19,947 nt of DNA, taken from NCBI GenBank assembly GCA_947487845.1, contig CANKYC010000010.1, forward strand, positions 1 to 19,947, read 5' to 3'. The notes beneath the pieces are model-generated. The model was given only the letters and a program-made list of their open reading frames with translations, ran no database searches and was not told the origin of the DNA. Shown piece by piece: positions 14,013-19,947 of the stretch; the stretch's first letter is position 1, and every line of letters starts with the position of its first letter. The position numbers and the translations under genes are program-made. The stretch is from Rickettsiales bacterium (GTDB taxonomy: Bacteria > Pseudomonadota > Alphaproteobacteria > Rickettsiales > UBA1997).

Positions 14013-15166
14013 TAAATTTTGAACTCGCATCTTTCGCCGTTGATGAAGCCAAATCGCGCGGTCGTCTTTACCAAGAAAGTTATGATGATTCAAAATATCG
14101 CTCCGTTTTCGGCCGCGATCGCGACCGCATTATCAACGCTTCGGCCTTTCGTCGCCTTCAATATAAAACTCAAGTTTTCGTAAATCATGAAGGTGATCAT
14201 TATCGCACTCGCTTAACTCATTCACTTGAAGTTGCACAAATCGCGCGCTGGATTGCCGGCGCTCTAAAAGCCAATAAGGATTTAGCCGAAATAGTTTCTC
14301 TCGCTCATGATTTGGGTCACACGCCTTTTGGCCACGCCGGCGAAGATGCTTTGAATGAAAAAATGCAAGAATTTGGCGGCTTTTCTCACAATGCGCACAC
14401 GTTGAAAATTATCACAAAATTGGAAACACGTTTTATTGAATTTGAAGGTTTAAATCTTTCTTGGGAAATGTTGGAAGGAGTTGTTAAACATAATGGACCA
14501 ATCACAGATGAATCAAGGGTTCACGCCTATATTCGTGAATATAATGAAAAGCATGATTTGGATTTAAAAAATTTCCCTTCGATTGAATCGCAAATCTCGG
14601 CAATTTCTGATGATATTGCTTACAATAATCATGATGTTGAAGATGGTTTGCGCGCAGATTTATTCGAGGCTGAAGAGCTTTTTACTTTGCCTTTACTCGG
14701 TAAAATTTATCAAGATATTCTGGCAAAATATCCTGATATCAAAAGAGAACTTTTGGTTGGCGAAGCCAAGAAACATCTAACTTTAGCGATGGTTATGGAT
14801 GTAATTGATACAACGCAAAAGAATCTCGCTGAAAATAATATTCAAAGCGAAAAAGATGTGCGTAATGCGAAGAAATTTTTAGTTCATTTTTCGCCAGAAA
14901 TGGAAAGAACGCATCAGGCTTTGAAGAAATTTTTGATGCAAAATATGTATCGTCATTCAACTGTAAATCGCATGACGGCGAATGCTAAAAAAATTGTTAG
15001 CGGTTTATTTGATTTTTATATGGAAAGCCCAAGTTGCTTGCCAGATGAGCGCGCGCTTGAGGCGGTGAAAATAAATAATAAAAAAATTTTAGCGATTTTA
15101 GTTTCGGATTATGTCGCCGGAATGACTGATCGTTATGCGATTAAGGAGTTTGAGGAGTTAGTTTAA
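14009..15166 (+). CDS. dgt: dGTP triphosphohydrolase-like HD protein
   Basis: This enzyme cleaves dNTPs (classically dGTP) to the deoxynucleoside and triphosphate and so controls the dNTP pool. The 385-residue protein has the HD-domain metal ligands: His71 in RTRLTHSLEV, His100-Asp101 in SLAHDLGHTPFGHAGE and Asp in SDDIAYNNHDVEDGLR (about 200-214). The N-terminal FRRLQYKTQVFVNHEGDHYRTR stretch is characteristic of the bacterial Dgt type-2 group (about 380-400 residues). LVKHNGPI-like GVVKHNGPI and the C-terminal DYVAGMTDRYAI also fit. Its start overlaps the small membrane gene. A stem-loop with T-rich tail follows the stop. Confidence 0.95.
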   Translation: MINFELASFAVDEAKSRGRLYQESYDDSKYRSVFGRDRDRIINASAFRRLQYKTQVFVNHEGDHYRTRLTHSLEVAQIARWIAGALKANKDLAEIVSLAHDLGHTPFGHAGEDALNEKMQEFGGFSHNAHTLKIITKLETRFIEFEGLNLSWEMLEGVVKHNGPITDESRVHAYIREYNEKHDLDLKNFPSIESQISAISDDIAYNNHDVEDGLRADLFEAEELFTLPLLGKIYQDILAKYPDIKRELLVGEAKKHLTLAMVMDVIDTTQKNLAENNIQSEKDVRNAKKFLVHFSPEMERTHQALKKFLMQNMYRHSTVNRMTANAKKIVSGLFDFYMESPSCLPDERALEAVKINNKKILAILVSDYVAGMTDRYAIKEFEELV

Positions 15167-15174
15167 ACTCATTT

Positions 15175-15206
15175 AAATTCAAACTTCGTTTGAATTTAGT
15201 TTTATT
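15175..15206 (+). terminator. Probable intrinsic terminator of the dgt unit
   Basis: AAATTCAAAC, loop TTC, GTTTGAATTT (15175-15197) is a perfect 10-bp stem, followed by AGTTTTATT. It starts nine bases after the dgt stop. The stem is AT-rich, so strength is uncertain. Confidence 0.65.
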
Positions 15207-15284
15207 TGAATTGCTGCGCGCCGAGTAAATCGAAGCATCCGCAATAGATTTATTTGTTTTTAGAATCTATCTGATCTTGTACAA

Positions 15285-15470
15285 AAATTAGGTTATTATC
15301 CCTTAAGACACAATAGATGTCACCCTGAGTTTGAGATGTCACCCTGAGTTTGAGATGTCACCCTGAGCTTGTCGAAGGGTGATTTAAGGCTCCGATCTTA
15401 GAATCACCCTTCGACAAGCTCAGGGTGACATCGAGTTTTTTTGTGAATCAAGGGATAATTACCGTAATTT
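15285..15470. repeat. Compound palindromic element with outer arms and inner hairpin
   Basis: The outer arms pair imperfectly: AAATTAGGTTATTATCCCTT (from 15285) against the complement of AAGGGATAATTACCGTAATT (15450-15469). Between them are two direct 19-bp copies of GATGTCACCCTGAGTTTGA (15316-15334, 15335-15353) and then a perfect 31-bp inverted repeat (15354-15384 with 15402-15432). The whole 186-bp block has no gene and looks like a MITE-like or nested palindromic insertion. With the dgt terminator it accounts for most of the 338-base gap between dgt and the next gene. Confidence 0.8.
15354..15432. repeat. Perfect 31-bp inverted repeat (CACCCTGAGCTTGTCGAAGG family)
   Basis: Left arm 15354-15384 and right arm 15402-15432 are perfectly complementary over 31 bases around a 17-base loop. 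On the plus strand a GAGTTTTTTTG run follows, so it could also stop transcription. The CCTGAGCTTGTCGAAGG sequence is a widespread bacterial repeat, known from its spurious translation PELVEG. Confidence 0.92.
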
Positions 15471-15504
15471 GTTTAACTTTTAATAACTTGAATATTTTAG
15501 AAAC

Positions 15505-16293
15505 ATGTCAAATTTCACAGATTTAGCAATGAAGCCGAAGGGAGAAATTCCAGAAAATATTGATGAACAAATAGCGGGATGCAAAGCTGAAATTGCCGAA
15601 TTAGAAGGTAACGGAACTATTGTTTCTGCGGTTATAAATTTCGTAAAAGAAGGCGACAAAGCTATATTTAGTTCAGCTTCATCTAGCGATAATGGTAAAA
15701 AAGATCCGGAAAATAAAGATCCGGAAAATAAAGATAAAAAACTATTAGAGTTGAAGGCTAAATTGGCAAATCTTTCGGAAAAGAAAAGACCTCAAGGGCA
15801 AAGTGGAAAATCATCGGATTCTTCCGATGAATTGAGTAAAGATGAATTGAATGGAGATCTTGCTGATTATGTGAATCGGCTTAATGAGGCCCAAACTCCA
15901 TATGAGGTTGTCCGTGGAAAAGGTGGCATGATTGGAATAAAAACTACCGCGCAAGGTGATGACTCCAAATCTATGTCTAACATGATTGAAAATTTCATGA
16001 AAAAGGTAGGTGGAAAGATGTCGGATAATGCAGATAATAAAGTCGAAAATTCTAGTAATGTCGAAAATTCTGGGTTTGATGCCGCAACAAATTCGCAATT
16101 AAGCAAAGTATTAAATGACTTGAATAAGGCAGGGGTAATTGAGCCTGATGATAAAGACACTAAAAAATCGGTGCAAAACCCAGAAGATAAAAGTCAGGAA
16201 CAAGATGGTGATAAAAAGGAGAAAGGGCAAAACCTATCTCCGCCAGAAACTCCAAAAGTTGAAAGTCAAAAAGGAAAAGGTTCAGTTCGGTAG
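15505..16293 (+). CDS. Hypothetical low-complexity hydrophilic protein
   Basis: The 262 residues have no signal peptide and no membrane segment. A short possible coiled coil (IDEQIAGCKAEIAELEG, about 19-35) is followed by a charged low-complexity middle with a DPENKDPENKDKK duplication (15706-15735), a Ser/Asp stretch (SSDSSDELSKDELNGD), a more ordered part (LADYVNRLNEAQTPYEVVRGKGGMIGIKT, about 119-148) and a Gln/Lys/Pro-rich tail. I recognise no family. Composition (Asn, Asp, Lys, Ser) resembles fast-evolving candidate effectors of host-associated bacteria, but that is inference. It lies between a palindromic element and the CobS-like gene, with a stem-loop between their ends. No clear Shine-Dalgarno is visible, but that also holds for several certain genes here. 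Confidence 0.62.
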   Translation: MSNFTDLAMKPKGEIPENIDEQIAGCKAEIAELEGNGTIVSAVINFVKEGDKAIFSSASSSDNGKKDPENKDPENKDKKLLELKAKLANLSEKKRPQGQSGKSSDSSDELSKDELNGDLADYVNRLNEAQTPYEVVRGKGGMIGIKTTAQGDDSKSMSNMIENFMKKVGGKMSDNADNKVENSSNVENSGFDAATNSQLSKVLNDLNKAGVIEPDDKDTKKSVQNPEDKSQEQDGDKKEKGQNLSPPETPKVESQKGKGSVR

Positions 16294-16319
16294 TGTTTAA
16301 CTTCTAAATTTAACAGCAA

Positions 16320-16340
16320 GAAGGGCTTTAAAAGCCCTTC
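16320..16340 (-). terminator. Stem-loop between convergent genes, probable terminator
   Basis: GAAGGGCTTT, one central base, AAAGCCCTTC (16320-16340) lies between the stops of the plus-strand hypothetical gene (16293) and the minus-strand CobS-like gene (16356). The minus-strand exit (TTGCTGTTAAATTT) is somewhat T-rich and the plus-strand exit is not, so it fits best as the end of the der-CobS unit, possibly serving both. Confidence 0.65.
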
Positions 16341-16355
16341 CCAAGCTTCGTCTCC

Positions 16356-17285
16356 CTAAATTTCTTCGCCAAAAATTCGTTGATAAAATTCACGAATCAC
16401 CGCTTTTTCATCATCAATAACTTTGTTAGAAAAACTCAAAATAAAAGCAGTTTTAACCGATCCGAAAATCTCAATATTTTTTCCCCAAGAAATCAAAGTT
16501 CGCAAGCTGATCAAATTAGAAATATCGCCATTTCTAAAAGCTTCGCGCGATAAATTTGCCAAACGCACCATCATTTTTGCGGTTTGCTGATTTAATTTCG
16601 AATTTAAAAAAGGCAGTTTTTTCAAGAGAATCGCCAACTCTTGTTCTTCAGGTAAATAATTTAGCGCCGCTACAATATTCCAGCGATCCATTTGCGCCTG
16701 ATTGATTAAATTTGTGCCGTGATAAATTCCCAAATCATCGCCAGCGCCCAAAGTGTTAGAAGTTGCAAACAAGCGAAAATGCTGGCTTGGTGTTATAATT
16801 TCATTTTCTTCTAAAAGGGCAAATTTACCATTTTCTTCGAGCAATCTTTGAATTACAAAAGAGACGTCAGTTTTAATTGCATCATATTCATCAAGCACCA
16901 AAGCCAAGTTGTTGCGCAGCGCGAAGGGAATAATTCCTTCTTTAAATTCGGTAATTTGTTTGTCGTTTTTTAATTTAATTACATCCTTTCCAACTAAATC
17001 TAGGCGCGTGATTTGTGAATCGAAGTTAATGCGCAAACAAGGCCAATTAAGGCGCGCAGCCACTTGTTCAATGTGAGTTGATTTTCCGGTTCCGTGCATT
17101 CCTTGAATTAAAACGCGCTGGTTGAAGGAAAATCCAGCTAAAATTGCGACAGTGGTTTTGGGGTCGAAAAGATAATTTTCATCAATCACCGGAACATATT
17201 CCGTGCGCTCTTTGAAGGCCAGAACCTCAAAATCACAATCAATTCCGAAAGTTTTTTTACAGTCTATTTTTTTCATAGGTTTCAT
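16356..17285 (-). CDS. cobS: CobS-like AAA+ ATPase (MoxR/cobaltochelatase CobS type)
   Basis: The 309-residue protein has the CobS N-terminus (FEVLAFKERTEYVPVIDENYLFDP), Walker A GMHGTGKST (62-70), INFDSQITRLDLVGKD, Walker B LALVLDEYDAIKTDVSFVIQRLLEENGKF and sensor-1 FRLFATSNTLGAGDDLGIYHGTN. QAQMDRWNIVAALNYLP follows. CobS with CobT forms the ATPase that drives aerobic cobaltochelatase CobN in B12 synthesis. No cobN, cobT or other cobalamin gene is near. CobS homologues occur in alphaproteobacteria that cannot make B12, so it may instead act as a MoxR-like chaperone with a von Willebrand partner elsewhere. Its ATG overlaps the der stop by one base (TAATG), indicating co-translation with der. 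Confidence 0.87.
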   Translation of the reverse strand: MKPMKKIDCKKTFGIDCDFEVLAFKERTEYVPVIDENYLFDPKTTVAILAGFSFNQRVLIQGMHGTGKSTHIEQVAARLNWPCLRINFDSQITRLDLVGKDVIKLKNDKQITEFKEGIIPFALRNNLALVLDEYDAIKTDVSFVIQRLLEENGKFALLEENEIITPSQHFRLFATSNTLGAGDDLGIYHGTNLINQAQMDRWNIVAALNYLPEEQELAILLKKLPFLNSKLNQQTAKMMVRLANLSREAFRNGDISNLISLRTLISWGKNIEIFGSVKTAFILSFSNKVIDDEKAVIREFYQRIFGEEI

Positions 17286-18682
17286 TATTTTTTGGGCTTA
17301 TGCAATTTTTTTGAAAAAGTTTTTTCTTCTCTTCCAGCAAAAGGATTGTCGCTTTTTCTTAGAACCAAGCGCACCGGCGTTAATTTTAAATCAAAATATT
17401 CGCGCAAAGAATTCATCAAATAACGCTCATAAGCGCCTTCCAAAGGCTTGATATGATTGGTGAAAACCGCAAATGTCGGCGGACGTTTTTTGATTTGCGT
17501 CGCATATTTTAACTTAATCGCTTTGCCTTTATAAAGTTTCGGCGAATGCGCGGCTTCAGCGGCTTTAAGCCAATCGTGAAGTTTGTTAGTTTGAATATAA
17601 GTTTGCCATTGTGCGTAAGTTTGCAGCGCAAATTCCAAAGATTTTTCAACATTATATCCGGTTTTTGCCGATACGCCGATAATTGGTGCGCCGTCAATTC
17701 CGGGTAAAAGCGATTGAATTTGTTGGCGCACTTCGCGCATAAAAATTTCTTTATCTCCGCTAACAGAATCAATTTTATTAATCGCAAAAACTAATCCGCG
17801 ACCCTCGCGAATAATTTCGCCCGCCAGCGCCATATCTTGGTGATCGAGCAAAGAATTGGCATCAATCAACAAAATCACAACTTGGGCAAAGCGTATGGCT
17901 CTAAAGCTGTCAAGGCTAGAAAGCTTTTCTAATTTTTTAACGATATTGGCTTTTTTTCTAATTCCGGCGGTGTCGATGAAGCGGATTTTTTGGCCAAAAA
18001 TTTCATGATCAACTGCAATCGCATCGCGTGTAATACCGGCTTCAGGGCCCGTAATCAAGCGATCTTGGCCTAAAATTTTATTCAAGAAAGTTGATTTCCC
18101 AGCATTAGGACGACCGACAATTGCAATTTGCAAATCAGATTTTTCATCTTCAGCATCATATAAAACATCAGAGAAATTTTTCTCATATTCTTCCATTTCT
18201 GGTGCGATTTTTTCATATAAATCGCCAAACCCCAATTTATGCTCAGCGGACACAGCCGTAGGCTTTCCAAATCCCAATTTATAATATTCTTGCGCCAAAA
18301 CTTCTTCGTTTAAATTCTCGCATTTATTCACAATCAAAATAGTTTTTTTATCAACTTTTTTTAGCCATTTTGCAAAGTGTAAATCTTCTTTGGTCACGCC
18401 AACTTTGCCATCAACTACAAATAAACATAAATCAGCATCAGCAACTGCAAGTTCGGTTTGTTCAACCATTCTTTTTTCCAACGATTTATCGTTGATTTCA
18501 TGTTCAAGACCAGCGGTGTCAATCGCCATAAACAGAAGCGGCCCAAGCTTTCCGGGCGCTTCTTTGCGATCGCGGGTTACGCCCGGAGTGTCGTCAGTAA
18601 TTGCAAAACTTCTGCCAATTAATTTATTAAATAATGTCGATTTTCCAACATTTGGGCGGCCGATAATTGCGATTTTGAACAT
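17285..18682 (-). CDS. der: GTPase Der (EngA), ribosome assembly
   Basis: Der is an essential tandem GTPase for 50S ribosomal subunit maturation. The 465 residues have G domain 1 with GRPNVGKST (8-16), DDTPGVTRDR, DTAGLE and VNKCEN. G domain 2 shows GRPNAGKST, AGITRDAI, DTAGIRKKA and INKID, and the C-terminal KH-like domain reads LKYATQIKKRPPTFAVFTNH. Length and order match the family. NKCE in place of NKxD in the first domain is common in Der proteins. It starts the minus-strand unit der-cobS and diverges from the antitoxin-like gene across a 175-base gap (18683-18857) that should contain both promoters. Confidence 0.97.
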   Translation of the reverse strand: MFKIAIIGRPNVGKSTLFNKLIGRSFAITDDTPGVTRDRKEAPGKLGPLLFMAIDTAGLEHEINDKSLEKRMVEQTELAVADADLCLFVVDGKVGVTKEDLHFAKWLKKVDKKTILIVNKCENLNEEVLAQEYYKLGFGKPTAVSAEHKLGFGDLYEKIAPEMEEYEKNFSDVLYDAEDEKSDLQIAIVGRPNAGKSTFLNKILGQDRLITGPEAGITRDAIAVDHEIFGQKIRFIDTAGIRKKANIVKKLEKLSSLDSFRAIRFAQVVILLIDANSLLDHQDMALAGEIIREGRGLVFAINKIDSVSGDKEIFMREVRQQIQSLLPGIDGAPIIGVSAKTGYNVEKSLEFALQTYAQWQTYIQTNKLHDWLKAAEAAHSPKLYKGKAIKLKYATQIKKRPPTFAVFTNHIKPLEGAYERYLMNSLREYFDLKLTPVRLVLRKSDNPFAGREEKTFSKKLHKPKK

Positions 18683-18857
18683 GATTTTGATAAAAATTTT
18701 GTATAGTATGGCGCCAGTTTAGAACTGCTAAATTTCTTGTTCAAGCTGCGAAAAATATTTGCTTGATTGTTTGGAGTCGAAGTAAACTATTAGTGACATC
18801 CATAAAAATGCTCAAATTTAAATATAAAAAGTAAATTTTATCGGGAGAAAAATCAAA

Positions 18858-19196
18858 ATGTCTAAAGTTTTAAAAAGAAAATCCGCTAAAAAAATCACGG
18901 ATCACAATGTTGATTCTGCAAAAAAAGCTGGGAAAAAAGCCGAGTCTTTAAAAGTCTGCGTTAAAGGAGTTTTTGAAGATTATAAAGATGATTTTGATAT
19001 CGTAGATTTACTTAAATCTTTAAAAGAAGCAGCCGCCATTAAAGGCTTCTCACAATTGGCCAGAGAAACAAAATTAAGCCGCCAATATCTTTATGAAATT
19101 TTTTCAAAACAAGGCAACCCAACGGTTAAAGTTTTAGAAGCTATTCTAAAATCTTTTGGCTATCGCATTGCTTTTCAGCCGATTACCAAGAAATAA
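18858..19196 (+). CDS. HigA-type antitoxin-like HTH protein, no toxin adjacent
   Basis: The 112-residue protein ends with the helix-turn-helix pattern of the 'addiction module antidote protein' family: LLKSLKEAAAIKGFSQLARETKLSRQYLYEIFSKQGNPTVKVLEAILKSFGYRIAF. In classic modules this antitoxin is the second gene after a RelE/Gp49-like toxin. Here the preceding gap and the other strand carry no toxin; the left neighbour is der, divergent. The N-terminal 30 residues are unusually Lys-rich (KRKSAKKITDHN, SAKKAGKKAES), longer than in typical family members. A good ribosome-binding site (GGGAG, 18842-18846) and a downstream stem-loop with T-rich tail show an intact single-gene unit. It may be an orphan regulator that outlived its toxin. 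DNA binding is a family expectation. Confidence 0.85.
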   Translation: MSKVLKRKSAKKITDHNVDSAKKAGKKAESLKVCVKGVFEDYKDDFDIVDLLKSLKEAAAIKGFSQLARETKLSRQYLYEIFSKQGNPTVKVLEAILKSFGYRIAFQPITKK

Positions 19197-19209
19197 TTTT
19201 GAACTTTTT

Positions 19210-19240
19210 ATCCTTGAGTCGAAAGGCTCAAGGATTTTAA
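19210..19240 (+). terminator. Intrinsic terminator after the antitoxin-like gene
   Basis: ATCCTTGAG (19210-19218), loop TCGAAAGG, CTCAAGGAT (19227-19235), then TTTAATT. It is a nine-bp stem starting 14 bases after the stop codon, with a short T-rich tail. Confidence 0.8.
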
Positions 19241-19253
19241 TTCATAATCTACT

Positions 19254-19417
19254 TAGACGCTGTTAGATAATTATTTTTATTCCATATTTCGTCCTATTTC
19301 GGCTTATTTTTTGGTAAAATTTCTCAAAATATATCCAGATATTTTTCGAAATTTTACCAAAAAAGCGCTCAAAATATGCCAAAATCTGGAATAAAAATAA
19401 TTAGCTAACAGTGTCTA
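19254..19417. repeat. Long palindromic element, copy 3 (164 bp)
   Basis: Terminal inverted repeats 19254-19284 and 19387-19417 agree at 29 of 31 positions (TAGAC(G/A)CTGTTAG, then TAATTATTTTTATTCCA). Inside is a perfect 16-base inner stem TTTTTTGGTAAAATTT (19307-19322) with AAATTTTACCAAAAAA (19349-19364). The core motif TTTTTGGTAAAA followed by TTT and CTC and the total length match copies 1 and 2 at 5533-5853, while the outer arms are unrelated. No coding frame of note is inside. Confidence 0.87.
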
Positions 19418-19947
19418 GTATTCACACATCAAAGTTTCGCCAATAAGTTGCAACTTAATTTTTCAAAAATAAACCAACCGATAATTCAAATGCCCAGCGA
19501 AACGTTAAAATTCCCCGTCATTTTTTCGGTCACGGCAAGTCCAATGAAGAGTCTGTCTCAGTTTAGGTGAGACATCACAAAAACACTGTTTTAGATACTA
19601 AACTGTTTTAGGAGGGTTAAGCATATTCGGAGAAACGGAGAGAGAAATGACGAGAAATTGGCGGAAATTCTGAATTGCGGAGAAGAAGCAGTTAAGGCAA
19701 ATCAAAAAATACAACCCCCCTTGATCCCGCAAATACAGGGATTGGAGGGGATATAAAAAATTACAAAAACTTAAGCGGAGATAGTTTTTGAACTAGAATT
19801 ATGGGAAAGAGGCATTCACATTATAGCTTACAAAGCCTTATTAATAAAAGGTTTGTGATTTTATAAAAATTAAACATACCCCCATTTATACCCCCAAGTT
19901 TATTTCTTACCATCAATTTTATAACGAGAAATAAAAACAAAATATCT
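19418..19947. other. About 530 bases with no recognisable gene
   Basis: No convincing ORF and no tRNA cloverleaf is visible on either strand. Small structures are present: TGTCTCA/TGAGACA (19554-19560 with 19568-19574), a direct ACTGTTTTAG pair (19585-19594, 19602-19611) and an imperfect hairpin CCCTTGATCCC/GGGATTGGAGGGG (about 19715-19750). On the minus strand that hairpin exits into TTGTATTTTTT, so it could end a transcript coming from the right. A paired CCCCC motif follows near the right edge. Confidence 0.6.
19877..19895 (-). repeat. Paired GGGGGTA motif near the right edge
   Basis: On the minus strand the sequence reads GGGGGTATAAATGGGGGTA, two GGGGGTA copies 12 bases apart, very G-rich for this AT-rich window. 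Similar pairs are often seen near tyrosine integrases of genomic islands. No integrase or tRNA end is inside the window, so that link is only a suggestion. Confidence 0.45.

Noticed and set aside
19592..19755. Possible small or degraded coding frame, roughly 50 codons
   Set aside because: There is an open stretch after a TAG with only a TTG start, no ribosome-binding site and no recognisable protein pattern; it ends in the GC-rich hairpin.
19700..19760. tRNA or tRNA 3' end as an integration site
   Set aside because: The GGGAT/ATCCC hairpin is present, but no TpsiC-like arm, anticodon arm or CCA-type end can be placed around it.

Overview
The window looks like a piece of a small-genome, AT-rich, Gram-negative alphaproteobacterium, probably of a Rickettsiales/Holosporales-like, host-associated type. 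The support is the AT-rich coding sequence, the rpmF-plsX-fabH block, lipid A synthesis (lpxC), a BamE lipoprotein, a CobS-type ATPase without the rest of the cobaltochelatase, and many short palindromic repeats between genes. The lineage is an inference from gene content, not a phylogenetic result.

Layout. Bases 1-2115 are the 3' part of a large gene whose start lies off the left edge: a Pro/Ser (xxPS) repeat stalk, hydrophobic segments, an acidic repeat and a tail ending in Cys. A repeat-rich gap follows. Next comes a minus-strand envelope/lipid operon, rpmF-plsX-fabH (4632 down to 2384), with bamE and a small lipoprotein diverging from it (4792-5545). Bases 5533-5877 are a stack of long palindromes. 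A minus-strand group thiL-RDD-lpxC runs from 8459 down to 5903. A membrane-anchored sensor-like protein (8600-9475) converges on a compact minus-strand cluster (11347 down to 9459). That cluster encodes a small exported Cys-repeat peptide, a DUF692/MNIO maturase and its DUF2063 partner. On the plus strand follow kbl, a DUF900-type lipoprotein hydrolase, an unlisted 52-residue membrane peptide and dgt (11506-15166). A compound palindrome (15285-15470) and a low-complexity hypothetical protein come next. Then come der and a CobS-like AAA+ ATPase on the minus strand (18682 down to 16356), an orphan HigA-type antitoxin-like regulator (18858-19196), another long palindrome, and about 530 bases of non-coding sequence to the right edge.

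Most interesting system. The cluster at 9459-11347 has the architecture of a bufferin/HvfA-type RiPP pathway (secreted Cys-containing precursor, multinuclear iron oxidative enzyme, partner protein). Its precursor does not show the usual bufferin or EGKCG core. Instead it carries a KKDEANKCSS unit whose 30-bp coding sequence is duplicated exactly in tandem, which suggests a recently expanding modified core.

Second system. Three palindromes of about 162 bp (5533-5694, 5693-5853, 19254-19417) share a TTTTTGGTAAAA core but have unrelated outer arms. A 35-base half-copy lies just after fabH (2342-2376). They look like a mobile or spreading palindromic element family, analogous to Rickettsia palindromic elements but not recognisable as one of them by eye.
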